From positions 1-64,000 of the forward strand of contig JBEKCD010000004.1 of assembly GCA_050015055.1 (NCBI GenBank): a DNA stretch of 64,000 bases. The letters run 5' to 3'. The translations under genes were made by a program, and so were the position numbers. This DNA comes from JBEKCD01 sp050015055 (GTDB lineage: Archaea; Thermoproteota; Bathyarchaeia; Bathyarchaeales; Bathycorpusculaceae). Shown piece after piece: positions 44,529 through 52,000 of the stretch; within the stretch, counting starts at the first letter, position 1; every line of letters begins with the position of its first letter. The notes under the pieces were generated by a model that saw only the letters and a program-made list of their open reading frames with translations, did not search any database and was not told the DNA's origin.

Positions 44529-45410
44529 TCACCTCTGCGGATTCATGCCGTCAACTATCAGGATCATCATGCCGACTCCAGCTGGCAGGAAAACAAACGT
44601 CAGAAGGTTCAGGAGGTCCATGGGGTCTACACTTCCGATAGTAATCCCGCCGCCTATGAAGGACATCACTGTAAGCATTATTATGAGCATGAGCGGGCCA
44701 GCAACCATGAAGGTGATGTAAGTCTCAGCTATTATGCCAAGGTTGTCGATGAAGTGCTTCACGTTGAGCATCCTTTCGCGCTTGTACTTCTCAGATTCCT
44801 CTCTCAGATAGAGAGCCAAATCCCCGCCCATATGAGAAGTCGTCACTATCCCGTCTAACAACTTTGCAAACCCCTTTGAAGGTGACTTCTCGGCTGCTTT
44901 CTTGAGAGCTACGTGAAGATCCAGACCCATGAGTTGAATGTCCTGTATGATTCCTCCGATCTCCTTGCTGACGCCGAACTCTTCTCCCACTCTGGCTAAG
45001 GAACGAAATACACTCTCAGCGGGCATTCCAGAGCCCGCCAGAACAGCCATGAAGTTTGCTATCGTGGGCAAATTTGCATCGATCTTGCCTGCCCTCGAAT
45101 GGCACACAAAACCTGGGTACAAGCGGAAAATACCCATTGACAATGCTGCTACCATCATGCCAAGCAGAACTGGGAATACAATGGGATCCAGAATCTGAAA
45201 ATTAGCGTATAGGAACAACGGATAAGACGCTGCAAAGACAGTTATGCCCGCGACCAGAGACGTAAACACCATCGATCCGAGGTAAACCCTGAAGGCTATC
45301 CCCATGCCCGTTTTGCCCAGAGTCTTCTCTAGCCCCCCGAATTTCGAGGCGATGCTCGGAGGGATTATCTTTGAAAACTTCCAGAGGAAACCGACAAACC
45401 TGTTATCCAG
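44529..45410 (-). CDS. TadC/FlaJ-type pilus assembly membrane protein (first copy), likely CTG start
   Basis: The F domain is clear (LPTIANFMAVLAGSGMPAES, TTSHMGGDLALYLREESEKY) with membrane helices at both ends. The first ATG (45305) would cut off conserved sequence: upstream in frame lies DNRFVGFLWKFSKIIPPSIA then SKFGGLEKTLGKTG, a normal TadC N-terminus. No ATG, GTG or TTG exists there. CTG 45410 lies nine bases after AAGGAGG (45420-45426), inside the end of the ATPase gene. I infer initiation at CTG, giving 293 residues. Confidence 0.7.
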   Translation of the reverse strand: MDNRFVGFLWKFSKIIPPSIASKFGGLEKTLGKTGMGIAFRVYLGSMVFTSLVAGITVFAASYPLFLYANFQILDPIVFPVLLGMMVAALSMGIFRLYPGFVCHSRAGKIDANLPTIANFMAVLAGSGMPAESVFRSLARVGEEFGVSKEIGGIIQDIQLMGLDLHVALKKAAEKSPSKGFAKLLDGIVTTSHMGGDLALYLREESEKYKRERMLNVKHFIDNLGIIAETYITFMVAGPLMLIIMLTVMSFIGGGITIGSVDPMDLLNLLTFVFLPAGVGMMILIVDGMNPQR

Positions 45411-47010
45411 TGGATGTTGCCTCCTTGTAGACGCGCTCGGGGTCCTCGTAGTATCGTCTTATGACATCCGAGACCTCCAGGTATTTTCTCACGTTCCGAA
45501 CACGCATCCATTCAAGAACATGCATTCTGCGCTGGATCTCCTCGTTTGCCGCGTCTGTGGTGATGCCCTTTTTTTCCGCTATTCTCTCAACAAGGTAGCT
45601 TCTCCCAGTGTATTCGAACGAATCTTTCGTCGGGTTCCACTTGAAGACCTCATTCGTCAGAATCTCCTTCGACCTCGGATCCAGACCGACTATCTCTGAT
45701 GTTGACACGGTCCTTCTGGTTGGCTTGTCAACGTGTTCAACTCGTTTTTGAATAGTGATTATGTCTATTCCCGAGATCAGGGTCCTTGGAACGTTCATTG
45801 GCTCTGATTCAAGTCTGTAAACTGCAGATTCCACAGACTCAGCGTGAAGCGTTGACATGCCAAGGTGGCCTGTGCTCATAGCTTGGAAAAGGGTGTAGGC
45901 TTCGGCGCCCCTGACTTCGCCGACGATTATGTAGTCCGGCCTCTGCCTAAGCGAGGCCTTGAGCAGTTCGAAAAGGCCTATGTCAGTCGCTTCAGTGCCG
46001 AGACCTATGTGCGCCCGCGTCGTTGCAGGTATCCAGTTTTCATGCGGGAGGTTCAGCTCCGGCGTATCCTCTATCGAAACTATTTTGAAGTCAGGCTTGA
46101 TAAACATGCTCAAACAGTTGAGCATGGTCGTTTTTCCAGCTGCGATCCCTCCTGAAACCATGATTGAGACCCGGTTCTCAACTGCATACCAGAAGTACGC
46201 AGCCACTTCAGCGGAGAGGGTGTTAAAGCCTATCATGTCGATTATAGTCAACGGGTCCGCCTTGAATTTCCGAATCGTAAACGTAGACCCTCTCCTCGTG
46301 ATCTCTGTCCCGTACGTGAGGTTAATGCGGCTTCCCTCCGGCAGACAAGAATCCAGCATTGGCTGCGCAATTGAAACGTGGCTGCCGCATAAGTAAGCCA
46401 GTCTTAACGCGTACGAGTTGAGTTCTTCCGTTGTTTCAAATCTGACGCTTGTTGGCACGTACTCGTATTTTCTGTGCCAAACATAGATGTTTATCCCCGT
46501 CCCGTCGCAGGATATGTCTTCGATGGACGGGTCATGCATGAGAGGATCTATCTTTCCGAATCCAAGGTTGTCCCTGAGCATGTAGTACAGAAGCCTGCCT
46601 TTGACTGCCTTGTCCAGCTTGAAGTCGTAGTGGTCCAGCACTTCTTCGGCTTTCCGAACAAGGTACTCTCTGGCCGCTTCCTTCGACTCCAACTTCGAAA
46701 TATGTACATCCAGAACTTCCATCAACAAGTCTTTCAAGCGTTCAAGCTGATGAATATCGTCCTGGCTGAGCTTCGGCTCGTCAACCACATACGTTAGGTT
46801 TCTTCGGATTGGATTTCGCACGATATTCGCGTAGGCGTACGGCTCGTTCAGCGCATACGTCTCGACTGTGTTAGGTTCTTCAACACGCGTGCTTGCAACT
46901 TTTGAAACGGGTTCCACAATTGGTGTTTGAGGCGCAGAAGATATCGATTTGGGAATATGGACTAGTTTTTTATGAGAGAACAACCTTTTCAGCGTATTTT
47001 TAAGAGCCAA
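45403..47010 (-). CDS. FlaI/TadA-type secretion ATPase, 535 aa
   Basis: N-terminal ~90 residues are variable, then a cap domain (SIEDISCDGTGINIYVWHRK) and the ATPase core: Walker A VSGGIAAGKTTMLNCLSMFI, EDTPELNLPHENWIPATTRA, Walker B/His box DYIIVGEVRGAEAYTLFQAM then STGHLGMSTLHAES. It powers the pilus assembly system together with the two TadC proteins. The last codons overlap the CTG start of the next gene by 8 bases, implying coupled translation. Confidence 0.92.
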   Translation of the reverse strand: MALKNTLKRLFSHKKLVHIPKSISSAPQTPIVEPVSKVASTRVEEPNTVETYALNEPYAYANIVRNPIRRNLTYVVDEPKLSQDDIHQLERLKDLLMEVLDVHISKLESKEAAREYLVRKAEEVLDHYDFKLDKAVKGRLLYYMLRDNLGFGKIDPLMHDPSIEDISCDGTGINIYVWHRKYEYVPTSVRFETTEELNSYALRLAYLCGSHVSIAQPMLDSCLPEGSRINLTYGTEITRRGSTFTIRKFKADPLTIIDMIGFNTLSAEVAAYFWYAVENRVSIMVSGGIAAGKTTMLNCLSMFIKPDFKIVSIEDTPELNLPHENWIPATTRAHIGLGTEATDIGLFELLKASLRQRPDYIIVGEVRGAEAYTLFQAMSTGHLGMSTLHAESVESAVYRLESEPMNVPRTLISGIDIITIQKRVEHVDKPTRRTVSTSEIVGLDPRSKEILTNEVFKWNPTKDSFEYTGRSYLVERIAEKKGITTDAANEEIQRRMHVLEWMRVRNVRKYLEVSDVIRRYYEDPERVYKEATSTG

Positions 47011-47123
47011 TGAACATTAATCCTCCACTTACGCCATCGTTCATTGATATTCAGACTAAAAGGACAGGGAAATTGACTGACCGATCGTTCGACCGATCAG
47101 TTTTCGTCTCCAACCTGTTGATT

Positions 47124-47549
47124 CTAGGAGCCTGGCACTGTTTGGGTAGCTTCGATGAAAGTCCCGTCACTGCAGACAACTTTGACGTCAACCGCATTAA
47201 CAGGATTAAAGCCAGTGGGAAGTCCGGTAGTCACCGTTGACGTTTGGTTGATTGGCAAGGTGGCAGGACTGAAAGAAATCGACGTTGCGTTCTGGCCGTT
47301 TTCGTAAACATTGGTTAAAGTCACCGGCCCACTTCCGATGTTCTGCACATAGATGGTTAGGGTGTTCCCGGAAGTGCTGTAATACATGCTTTGTATTTGT
47401 ATTGCTTTGCCCACTTTGTTAGTCGTGCCGCTCAAGTATCCCATGACCCAGGCGTAAGCTATTAGCGAGGCTGCGACTGCAATTGCTATCATCAGTAGAA
47501 CCGCTATGACATCGGAGACTCCTTTCTTGTTCTTATTGAGATTCCTCAT
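47124..47549 (-). CDS. Archaeal type IV pilin, 141 aa
   Basis: ATG 47549 (MRNLNKNKKGVSDVIAVLLM) has AGGAGG 12 bases upstream; ATG 47570 lies on top of the Shine-Dalgarno site. The KKG-VSDVIAVLLMIAIAVAAS signal and a single small beta domain fit a major pilin. The N-terminus is nearly the same as that of the giant adhesin (GVSAVIAVLLMIAIAVIAAL), so both should enter the same filament. The TATA box is at about 47603-47612. Confidence 0.85.
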   Translation of the reverse strand: MRNLNKNKKGVSDVIAVLLMIAIAVAASLIAYAWVMGYLSGTTNKVGKAIQIQSMYYSTSGNTLTIYVQNIGSGPVTLTNVYENGQNATSISFSPATLPINQTSTVTTGLPTGFNPVNAVDVKVVCSDGTFIEATQTVPGS

Positions 47550-47601
47550 TTTCTTTTCTATCCTCCTCATCCTTTTTCACATATTCAACTTCGGAAGGGC
47601 G

Positions 47602-47757
47602 CTATTTATACGAGCTTCCGAGCAAGGACTAATCCTGTAGATTTAACCTCTAGGTACGCGCTAGTGGCGCGGACAAATGCGCGCGCGCTATTTAAACAAA
47701 CAAGGATTAATCCTATAGAGTTAACCTCTACGGCTACAGCAGCGCGGTCCAATGCAG
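47602..47757. promoter_or_regulatory. Duplicated pilin promoter region
   Basis: Two diverged tandem copies (about 47602-47678 and 47688-47757). In each, minus-strand order is palindrome then TATA box: AGGATTAATCCT (47703-47714, perfect) with TTTAAATAG, and AGGATTAGTCCT (47625-47636) with TATAAATAG. TTTAAATA followed by a CGCC-like motif also precedes the giant adhesin start (about 42057-42066). A 10-base GC tract (47679-47688) separates the copies. Confidence 0.6.
47679..47688. repeat. GC tract (10 bases)
   Basis: GCGCGCGCGC exactly between the two copies of the pilin promoter duplication. Confidence 0.65.
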
Positions 47758-47836
47758 ACTTGACCCGAGCTGAAAGACCACAAGAGAAAAGCATTATAAC
47801 ACAACACGTCAAAGAGTCCAACAAGGAAGACGACAA

Positions 47837-48487
47837 ATGAAACTGTTGAAAACAGGCATCGCTGGCCTCGACGAGTTCCTGCAGGGAGGCCTACCTCCCA
47901 GAACCTTCTTGCTTTTAGGCCCGCCCGGGTCAGGGAGCGAGGTCTTCGCCAGGCAGGTCGCACACGCGAGGGCCAAGGGAGTCGGGATAACCTACTTCAC
48001 GGTGATTAGATCCGCAGATTCCGTCAGGGACGACATGTCCGCTTATGGGTGGCAGATCTCATCATTGGAGAAAGCTGGAAAATGGAGGTTTATCAACCTC
48101 AATCAAGCCGGCTCTCTGACGGACGTTATAACCAGAGAAATAGGGCAACACAGAAGCGTCGTGGTGGACTCCCTCTCTGAGCTCATCCTGACACACGAAA
48201 TTCGGGAAATAGTTAGTCTACTTGACTCCATGTCAGTTCGGAACAGAGACTGCCAAGAATTGCACCTGATCCTCCTGACTGAGGGGATGCAGGATCCAAG
48301 AATTGAAATCACAATGCAACATTTCGCAGACGGCGTCATAGCCTTCACGACCACGCAGGGAACCGAAGCTTCGGCAAGACACATAATGATCAAGAAGATA
48401 AGAGGAGCCGTCATCCCAACACGAATGCTTCCCTATTCAATCGGGGAAAGAGGCTTCACGATAGAAACAGCAACAAGAATAACCTGA
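47837..48487 (+). CDS. KaiC/FlaH-like ATPase homologue with altered Walker A, 216 aa
   Basis: Single RecA/KaiC domain: MKLLKTGIAGLDEFLQGGLP, Walker A position LLLGPPGSGSEVFARQVAHA and Walker B QHRSVVVDSLSELILTHEIR. The Walker lysine and following Thr/Ser are replaced by Ser-Glu, so ATP hydrolysis is doubtful. FlaH of archaella is also a KaiC-type protein that binds ATP as a regulator. Its position next to a pilin gene suggests a FlaH-like role in pilus assembly (inference). TATA TTATAAC near 47793. Confidence 0.8.
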   Translation: MKLLKTGIAGLDEFLQGGLPPRTFLLLGPPGSGSEVFARQVAHARAKGVGITYFTVIRSADSVRDDMSAYGWQISSLEKAGKWRFINLNQAGSLTDVITREIGQHRSVVVDSLSELILTHEIREIVSLLDSMSVRNRDCQELHLILLTEGMQDPRIEITMQHFADGVIAFTTTQGTEASARHIMIKKIRGAVIPTRMLPYSIGERGFTIETATRIT

Positions 48488-48625
48488 GCACTTCTGCTTG
48501 ACAAATTCTTGATAATAAGTGTCTGAGTGCGGCTGAGTTTCACGACCGCAACTACGCCTACGATTCACAAAATCTTAAATACACAATCTGAAAGAACCAA
48601 CTCCTGTGCAGACGTAGGTGAAGAA

Positions 48626-48826
48626 ATGAAAGCAGTTAACAGAAGCTGGAAAGCACTACTCAATGATTGCGTACTCTTGGTACTGGTCTTCGGCACAATC
48701 GGAATAGCACTCAAATTCACGACATTCTTTGACAAATGGGTCTATTTTCCAGCCTTCCCGAACGCCTTAGACGCGACGTTCCTGATTTTCTCTGTACTAT
48801 ACCTAGTCTGGAAAATCAAAAGATAA
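48626..48826 (+). CDS. Small two-helix membrane protein, 66 aa
   Basis: ATG 48626 has GGTGA just upstream (GTAGGTGAAGAAATG). The frame opens earlier (48527), but that part covers the TATA box TCTTAAATAC. Two helices: DCVLLVLVFGTIGIALKFTT and LDATFLIFSVLYLVWKIKR. Follows the KaiC-like gene by 140 bases. Function unknown; could be a membrane partner of the pilus locus. Confidence 0.55.
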   Translation: MKAVNRSWKALLNDCVLLVLVFGTIGIALKFTTFFDKWVYFPAFPNALDATFLIFSVLYLVWKIKR

Positions 48827-48954
48827 ACCACCCACTGTCCGCTCCCTACCATCCATTGGAAAACTTGCAAAGATAAGTCGAGTCCTAGTTCAGCGCATGC
48901 GCTATGCGTCCCGGTTTCGTTCTCCACGGTATCTGTCCGAGTTGTTGTGAATAA

Positions 48955-48971
48955 TGGTGCGGGGGATGGGG
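48955..48971. repeat. 17-base copy of tRNA-Leu 3' end (att-like)
   Basis: TGGTGCGGGGGATGGGG, identical in orientation and sequence to 50690-50706, the CCA, acceptor and T-stem end of tRNA-Leu. Such duplicated tRNA 3' ends mark the far side of integrated elements. Confidence 0.6.
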
Positions 48972-49048
48972 CCCCCACCTTAATTTACAGGTAAAAAAAG
49001 CATATTAGATATGCTTTGGCGAGAGTTCGAATCTCTACCGGGCTACCA
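48972..49048 (+). pseudogene. tRNA-like sequence with intact 3' half
   Basis: The 3' half is tRNA-like: GAGAG-TTCGAAT-CTCTA T-arm, CCGGGCT acceptor strand, A73 and encoded CCA (49046-49048). Upstream AGCAT-ATTAGAT-ATGCT forms a five-pair anticodon-like arm (anticodon UAG), and ACCT...AGGT a D-like arm. The matching 5' acceptor (AGCCCGG) is missing and seven As separate the arms. Either a tRNA pseudogene or the 3' half of a split tRNA. tRNAscan-SE in archaeal mode would decide. Confidence 0.45.
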
Positions 49049-49088
49049 TAAACCCTAGTCAGGACGACGTTCAAACTCTCGGTTCAGT

Positions 49089-49120
49089 GGTGGTTGGGGT
49101 AGAGTTTTATCTAACCAACC
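49089..49120. repeat. R hairpin repeat, copy 7
   Basis: GGTGGTTGGGGTAGAG then TTTTATCTAACCAACC. GGTTGG (49092-49097) pairs with CCAACC (49115-49120), and TAGA with TCTA inside. Lies 44 bases past the acetyltransferase stop. Confidence 0.7.
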
Positions 49121-49163
49121 AAGCAAGTTCCATTTTATGCTGCAGGGTGAATGTGAACGATAG

Positions 49164-50228
49164 TTACATTTGATTTGCGTCAATGTAGAGTTTCCTTTCT
49201 CCAAGGTTCGGTAATCTTTCCTGTCTGAGCGATTTGGTGAAAAAGTGCATTTTCATCTCAGTATGTCTGAACTGTGAGAGATTCGCAGCTATCGGGTTCC
49301 TTGGGTCTACCGCTGCGATGATCTGGTTGACCTTATTCTTCAGAGCAATGTTGACTGTATGTTTTATCAATTCTGTCATGCTTTCTGAGTTCCTGCAAGC
49401 CATAGCTGTCAAGTTGTAGTTCAGCAGTGGTTCACCAGGCTTGGGAATTCTAGGCATTTCGGCAAACAAGCCAATCAACTTCATCAGGTATGTCTGTATT
49501 CTCAATGTCCGGTTCATTTTCTCTACAATGTATCTTCTGACTTTGCTGTGATCCCAGTATCCCAGACAGGCTTTAATGCCACCATTGTCTTCAAGAACAA
49601 GGACATTGTGAAAGTCGAAGTATGGCATTCGCTTGAGATACTCTAGGAAGTCCTTAGGTTGGAAAGGAGCGAAGAAATCGTAGTCGCGGTACATCTCGTT
49701 GATCAGGTTTGTCACATCATCAACGTCAGCCTCGTTCATACTCCTTATGTTTGCCTCTGCTGTAGTTCTCTGCTTCTTGTAAGGCATCACGGAAAATATT
49801 GTGCAGTCTTTCACTTTCTTGAATCCCATTTTGGAAAATAAGCCTATCGAAGGTAAGTTGTCCTCGATTATGTCTAGGTGCAGTAGCTTGACATCTTTCT
49901 CCAGCGAGGCGTGCTCGATGTGCCTTTGAAGTTTTTCCGCAATTCCTTTTCGCCTGTGAAGAGGGTCAACGATGAAACCATACTCAAATGCAGTTTTAAG
50001 CTGCTTTCCTTCAATGGGGGTATCGATGATCGCGTATGCGGCAGAACCAACTATTATACTATTCTCAACTGCCACGAGAACCTGCCACTCTTTGAATGGT
50101 CTAGAACGGGCAAAATAGTCGGGCGAGCTGTTGATTCCAATAACCATGCTGGTGCCCATCGGACATTTCTTCTGAAGTTCATTAAGAGCATCATTATCGT
50201 CCTCAGTGGCCTCTCTAATCAGTATCAT
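49164..50228 (-). CDS. Two-domain GNAT acetyltransferase, 354 aa
   Basis: First GNAT domain complete: AFEYGFIVDPLHRRKGIAEK (R-R-x-G-x-A acetyl-CoA loop) and NLPSIGLFSKMGFKKVKDCT. The second half (~165-345) is a degenerate GNAT with IRSMNEADVDDVTNLINEMY and NKVNQIIAAVDPRNPIAANL. Substrate unknown. It is the only protein gene between the two tRNA-Leu end copies and is flanked by R copies 7 and 8, so it looks like mobile cargo (inference). Confidence 0.8.
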   Translation of the reverse strand: MILIREATEDDNDALNELQKKCPMGTSMVIGINSSPDYFARSRPFKEWQVLVAVENSIIVGSAAYAIIDTPIEGKQLKTAFEYGFIVDPLHRRKGIAEKLQRHIEHASLEKDVKLLHLDIIEDNLPSIGLFSKMGFKKVKDCTIFSVMPYKKQRTTAEANIRSMNEADVDDVTNLINEMYRDYDFFAPFQPKDFLEYLKRMPYFDFHNVLVLEDNGGIKACLGYWDHSKVRRYIVEKMNRTLRIQTYLMKLIGLFAEMPRIPKPGEPLLNYNLTAMACRNSESMTELIKHTVNIALKNKVNQIIAAVDPRNPIAANLSQFRHTEMKMHFFTKSLRQERLPNLGERKLYIDANQM

Positions 50229-50300
50229 GGTAATCTCATGCCCCTTGTCTTCTAAAGCCCAAGAATCTATTTAGATTTGCTCTTTCGACCGCAAGAGGGT

Positions 50301-50330
50301 GGTGGTTGGGGTAAAATCTTGTCCCAAACC
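50301..50330. repeat. R hairpin repeat, copy 8
   Basis: GGTGGTTGGGGTAAAATC then TTGTCCCAAACC. GGTTGGG (50304-50310) can pair with CCCAAACC (50323-50330) with a bulge. The first 15 bases (GTGGTTGGGGTA with flank) match copy 7. The 360 bases to its right, up to tRNA-Leu, hold no gene. Confidence 0.65.
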
Positions 50331-50689
50331 CAAAGGTACCGTTTTATCCACACGCAGCATAAGCGTTCTGGAGCTCTACCGCACGCCATAACATGAGCAC
50401 GAAAAAGCGTCGAGCTCTCGGGTGAATAGCGAAAATGCTAGCAAAGTGTAGCCTTTTCAATCGCAATTAAGCTATCTCTTACTCGCAAATTGATAGTATC
50501 TGCGAAAAGTTTGAACCGAGAGTTTGAAGCTATCCCAGGCTGCCATCAGAACCACTAATTTAGTCGCGTTTTGCAGGTAAAACTGTTATTATTTGAAGCT
50601 TATCAGATGGCTTCATCTGAAGTACTAGCCATCAACCGATTTTTCGAACGCGCTCTAATCAACCGAAGACTTGACAGAGCCCAGCAAAT

Positions 50690-50706
50690 TGGTGCGGGGG
50701 ATGGGG
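50690..50706. repeat. tRNA-Leu 3' end, att-like copy inside the gene
   Basis: TGGTGCGGGGGATGGGG, the other copy of the 17-base direct repeat at 48955-48971. Confidence 0.6.
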
Positions 50707-50835
50707 TTTGAACCCATGCAGCCCTACGGCAACAGGTCTCTCAAAGCGGTGCCTATTCCGATACAAACCTTTTGTTCTATTCTAGGCAACGTTCTCCTAA
50801 GCCTGTCTCCTTTGGCCAAACTCGGACACCCCCGC
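50690..50835 (-). tRNA. tRNA-Leu(UAG) with canonical intron
   Basis: 5' GCGGGGG pairs with 3' CCCCCGC, discriminator A, CCA encoded (50690-50692). D-arm TCC...GGA, anticodon arm ACAGG-CTTAGGA-CCTGT with UAG, long variable arm and T-arm ATGGG-TTCAAAC-CCCAT. A 58-base intron (50738-50795) sits after position 37. The bulge-helix-bulge fits: CTTA pairs TGAG (one wobble), with three-base bulges GG/A and AG/A. Mature length without CCA is 85, right for leucine. Box A AAATATAAAAG lies about 40 bases upstream. Confidence 0.92.
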
Positions 50836-50928
50836 GAAGCGAGGAAGGTTCAAATCTTGAATCAGCATCTTCTTTTATATTTGTTTGGCCTTCCCAAGAA
50901 TGATACACCGGTTTTGATCGTGCTAAGG

Positions 50929-50961
50929 GTTATATTTGATCATTTATGTATAATCAAATAA
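50929..50961. promoter_or_regulatory. Inverted repeat over the Lrp-gene promoter
   Basis: TTATATTTGAT ... ATAATCAAATAA: TTTGAT (50935-50940) and ATCAAA (50953-50958) around a 12-base spacer, overlapping the TATA box. Placement suits autoregulation by the downstream Lrp-type protein. Confidence 0.45.
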
Positions 50962-50989
50962 CAGCAGTTCCAGAGAAAGGCGAAAGATT

Positions 50990-51577
50990 ATGAAAAGAGA
51001 TAAGCAGCGTCACAGGCAAGGAACTGTTCGCGACTCCAACGCTGAGAGAGAGCCACTGAAAGATACTGAGGCGGCTCTTATCTCGGAGCTGATCAGTAAT
51101 TCCCGAAGAAGCGACAGAGAACTAGCCAAGGCCATCGGAGTCTCCCAGCCGACTGTGAGCAGAATAATTAAGAGGCTGGAGAAGGAGGGAGTTGTGAACG
51201 AATACACGATGATACCCGATTTCAGGAAACTGGGGTACAACCTGTGCGCATTCATTTTCTTGAAACTCAAAGACCTTCCTCCGGAAAGGGTCGAAAGCGT
51301 TAGACAGGCCGTTAAAGAGAGTTTGAGCCAGAGTCATTTCGTAATTCTCTTGCTTGAAAGGGGCTTAGGATTAAGCCGGGATGCTGTGATGATTTGCCTC
51401 TACAAGAACTACGCATCTTATGCTGAGCATAGAAACATAATCAGAGAATTCCCATACATCACACCTTCAGACGTTGACAGTTTCCTAATAGATCTAAACG
51501 ATGAGGTTCATTATCGATACCTAACCTTTGCGGGCGTAGCTAAAGATCTTCTAAGATCAATCGCCAAGAATGAATAA
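50990..51577 (+). CDS. Lrp/AsnC-type transcriptional regulator, 195 aa
   Basis: Winged helix at ~35-75: ELISNSRRSDRELAKAIGVS then QPTVSRIIKRLEKEGVVNEY. The C-terminal part (YNLCAFIFLKLKDLPPERVE) has the ferredoxin-like sensor pattern but is diverged. The N-terminal 25 residues are basic and extra. Likely dimeric and DNA-binding; effector unknown. An inverted repeat overlaps its promoter. Confidence 0.85.
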   Translation: MKRDKQRHRQGTVRDSNAEREPLKDTEAALISELISNSRRSDRELAKAIGVSQPTVSRIIKRLEKEGVVNEYTMIPDFRKLGYNLCAFIFLKLKDLPPERVESVRQAVKESLSQSHFVILLLERGLGLSRDAVMICLYKNYASYAEHRNIIREFPYITPSDVDSFLIDLNDEVHYRYLTFAGVAKDLLRSIAKNE

Positions 51578-51657
51578 TGCATGAAGAGAGGCCCCGAACA
51601 GGGCGGCTGGATAGAAAACTCTAAATTTTATAGAGTCCTCTTCAAAGGGGAGTCTGC

Positions 51658-51731
51658 GCCTCGGTAGCCTAGCCTGGTGGGGCTCCGCCTTGGTAAGGCG
51701 GGGGTCGCGGGTTCAAATCCCGCCCGAGGCT
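51658..51731 (+). tRNA. tRNA-Thr(GGU)
   Basis: GCCTCGG/CCGAGGC acceptor, discriminator T, D-arm GCCT...GGC, anticodon arm CCGCC-TTGGTAA-GGCGG with anticodon GGT, T-arm GCGGG-TTCAAAT-CCCGC. No intron, CCA not encoded. Upstream CTCTAAATTTTATAGAG contains box A. It is the usual type of tRNA modified by the KEOPS/TrmO pathway encoded elsewhere in the window. Confidence 0.95.
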
Positions 51732-51890
51732 CTACAGAACCTTCCTTCGATAAAGAAGCATCAGCTTGAGCCCATTTTTTCGTTTTAGGCACCTGCCAAA
51801 GGTTGAGGGCATTATTCAAAGCGTTTTCGATATTTTTGAGGTGTTAAGCGCAGTTGGGTGATTGATCTGTCGGAGGGCAGAACTCACGCG

Positions 51891-51906
51891 CGAACGTATA
51901 TGTTCG
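51891..51906. promoter_or_regulatory. Palindromic box upstream of DUF362 gene
   Basis: CGAAC-GTATAT-GTTCG, a perfect inverted repeat carrying a TATA-like centre, about 95 bases before the ATG at 52001. Possible operator over the promoter. Confidence 0.4.
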
Positions 51907-52000
51907 GGTGCAGTTACAAGTGTTTATTAGGGATTTGTCAAACTTAGACTGGCGAAGCGCTAGCTCACTGTGCGTACATTTCCATGTTTGGTGTTTCACT

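Noticed and set aside
50671..50961. Plus-strand frame across tRNA-Leu
   Set aside because: Antisense to a well-supported tRNA gene.
51628..51819. Minus-strand frame across tRNA-Thr
   Set aside because: It is the well-known spurious translation opposite a tRNA gene.
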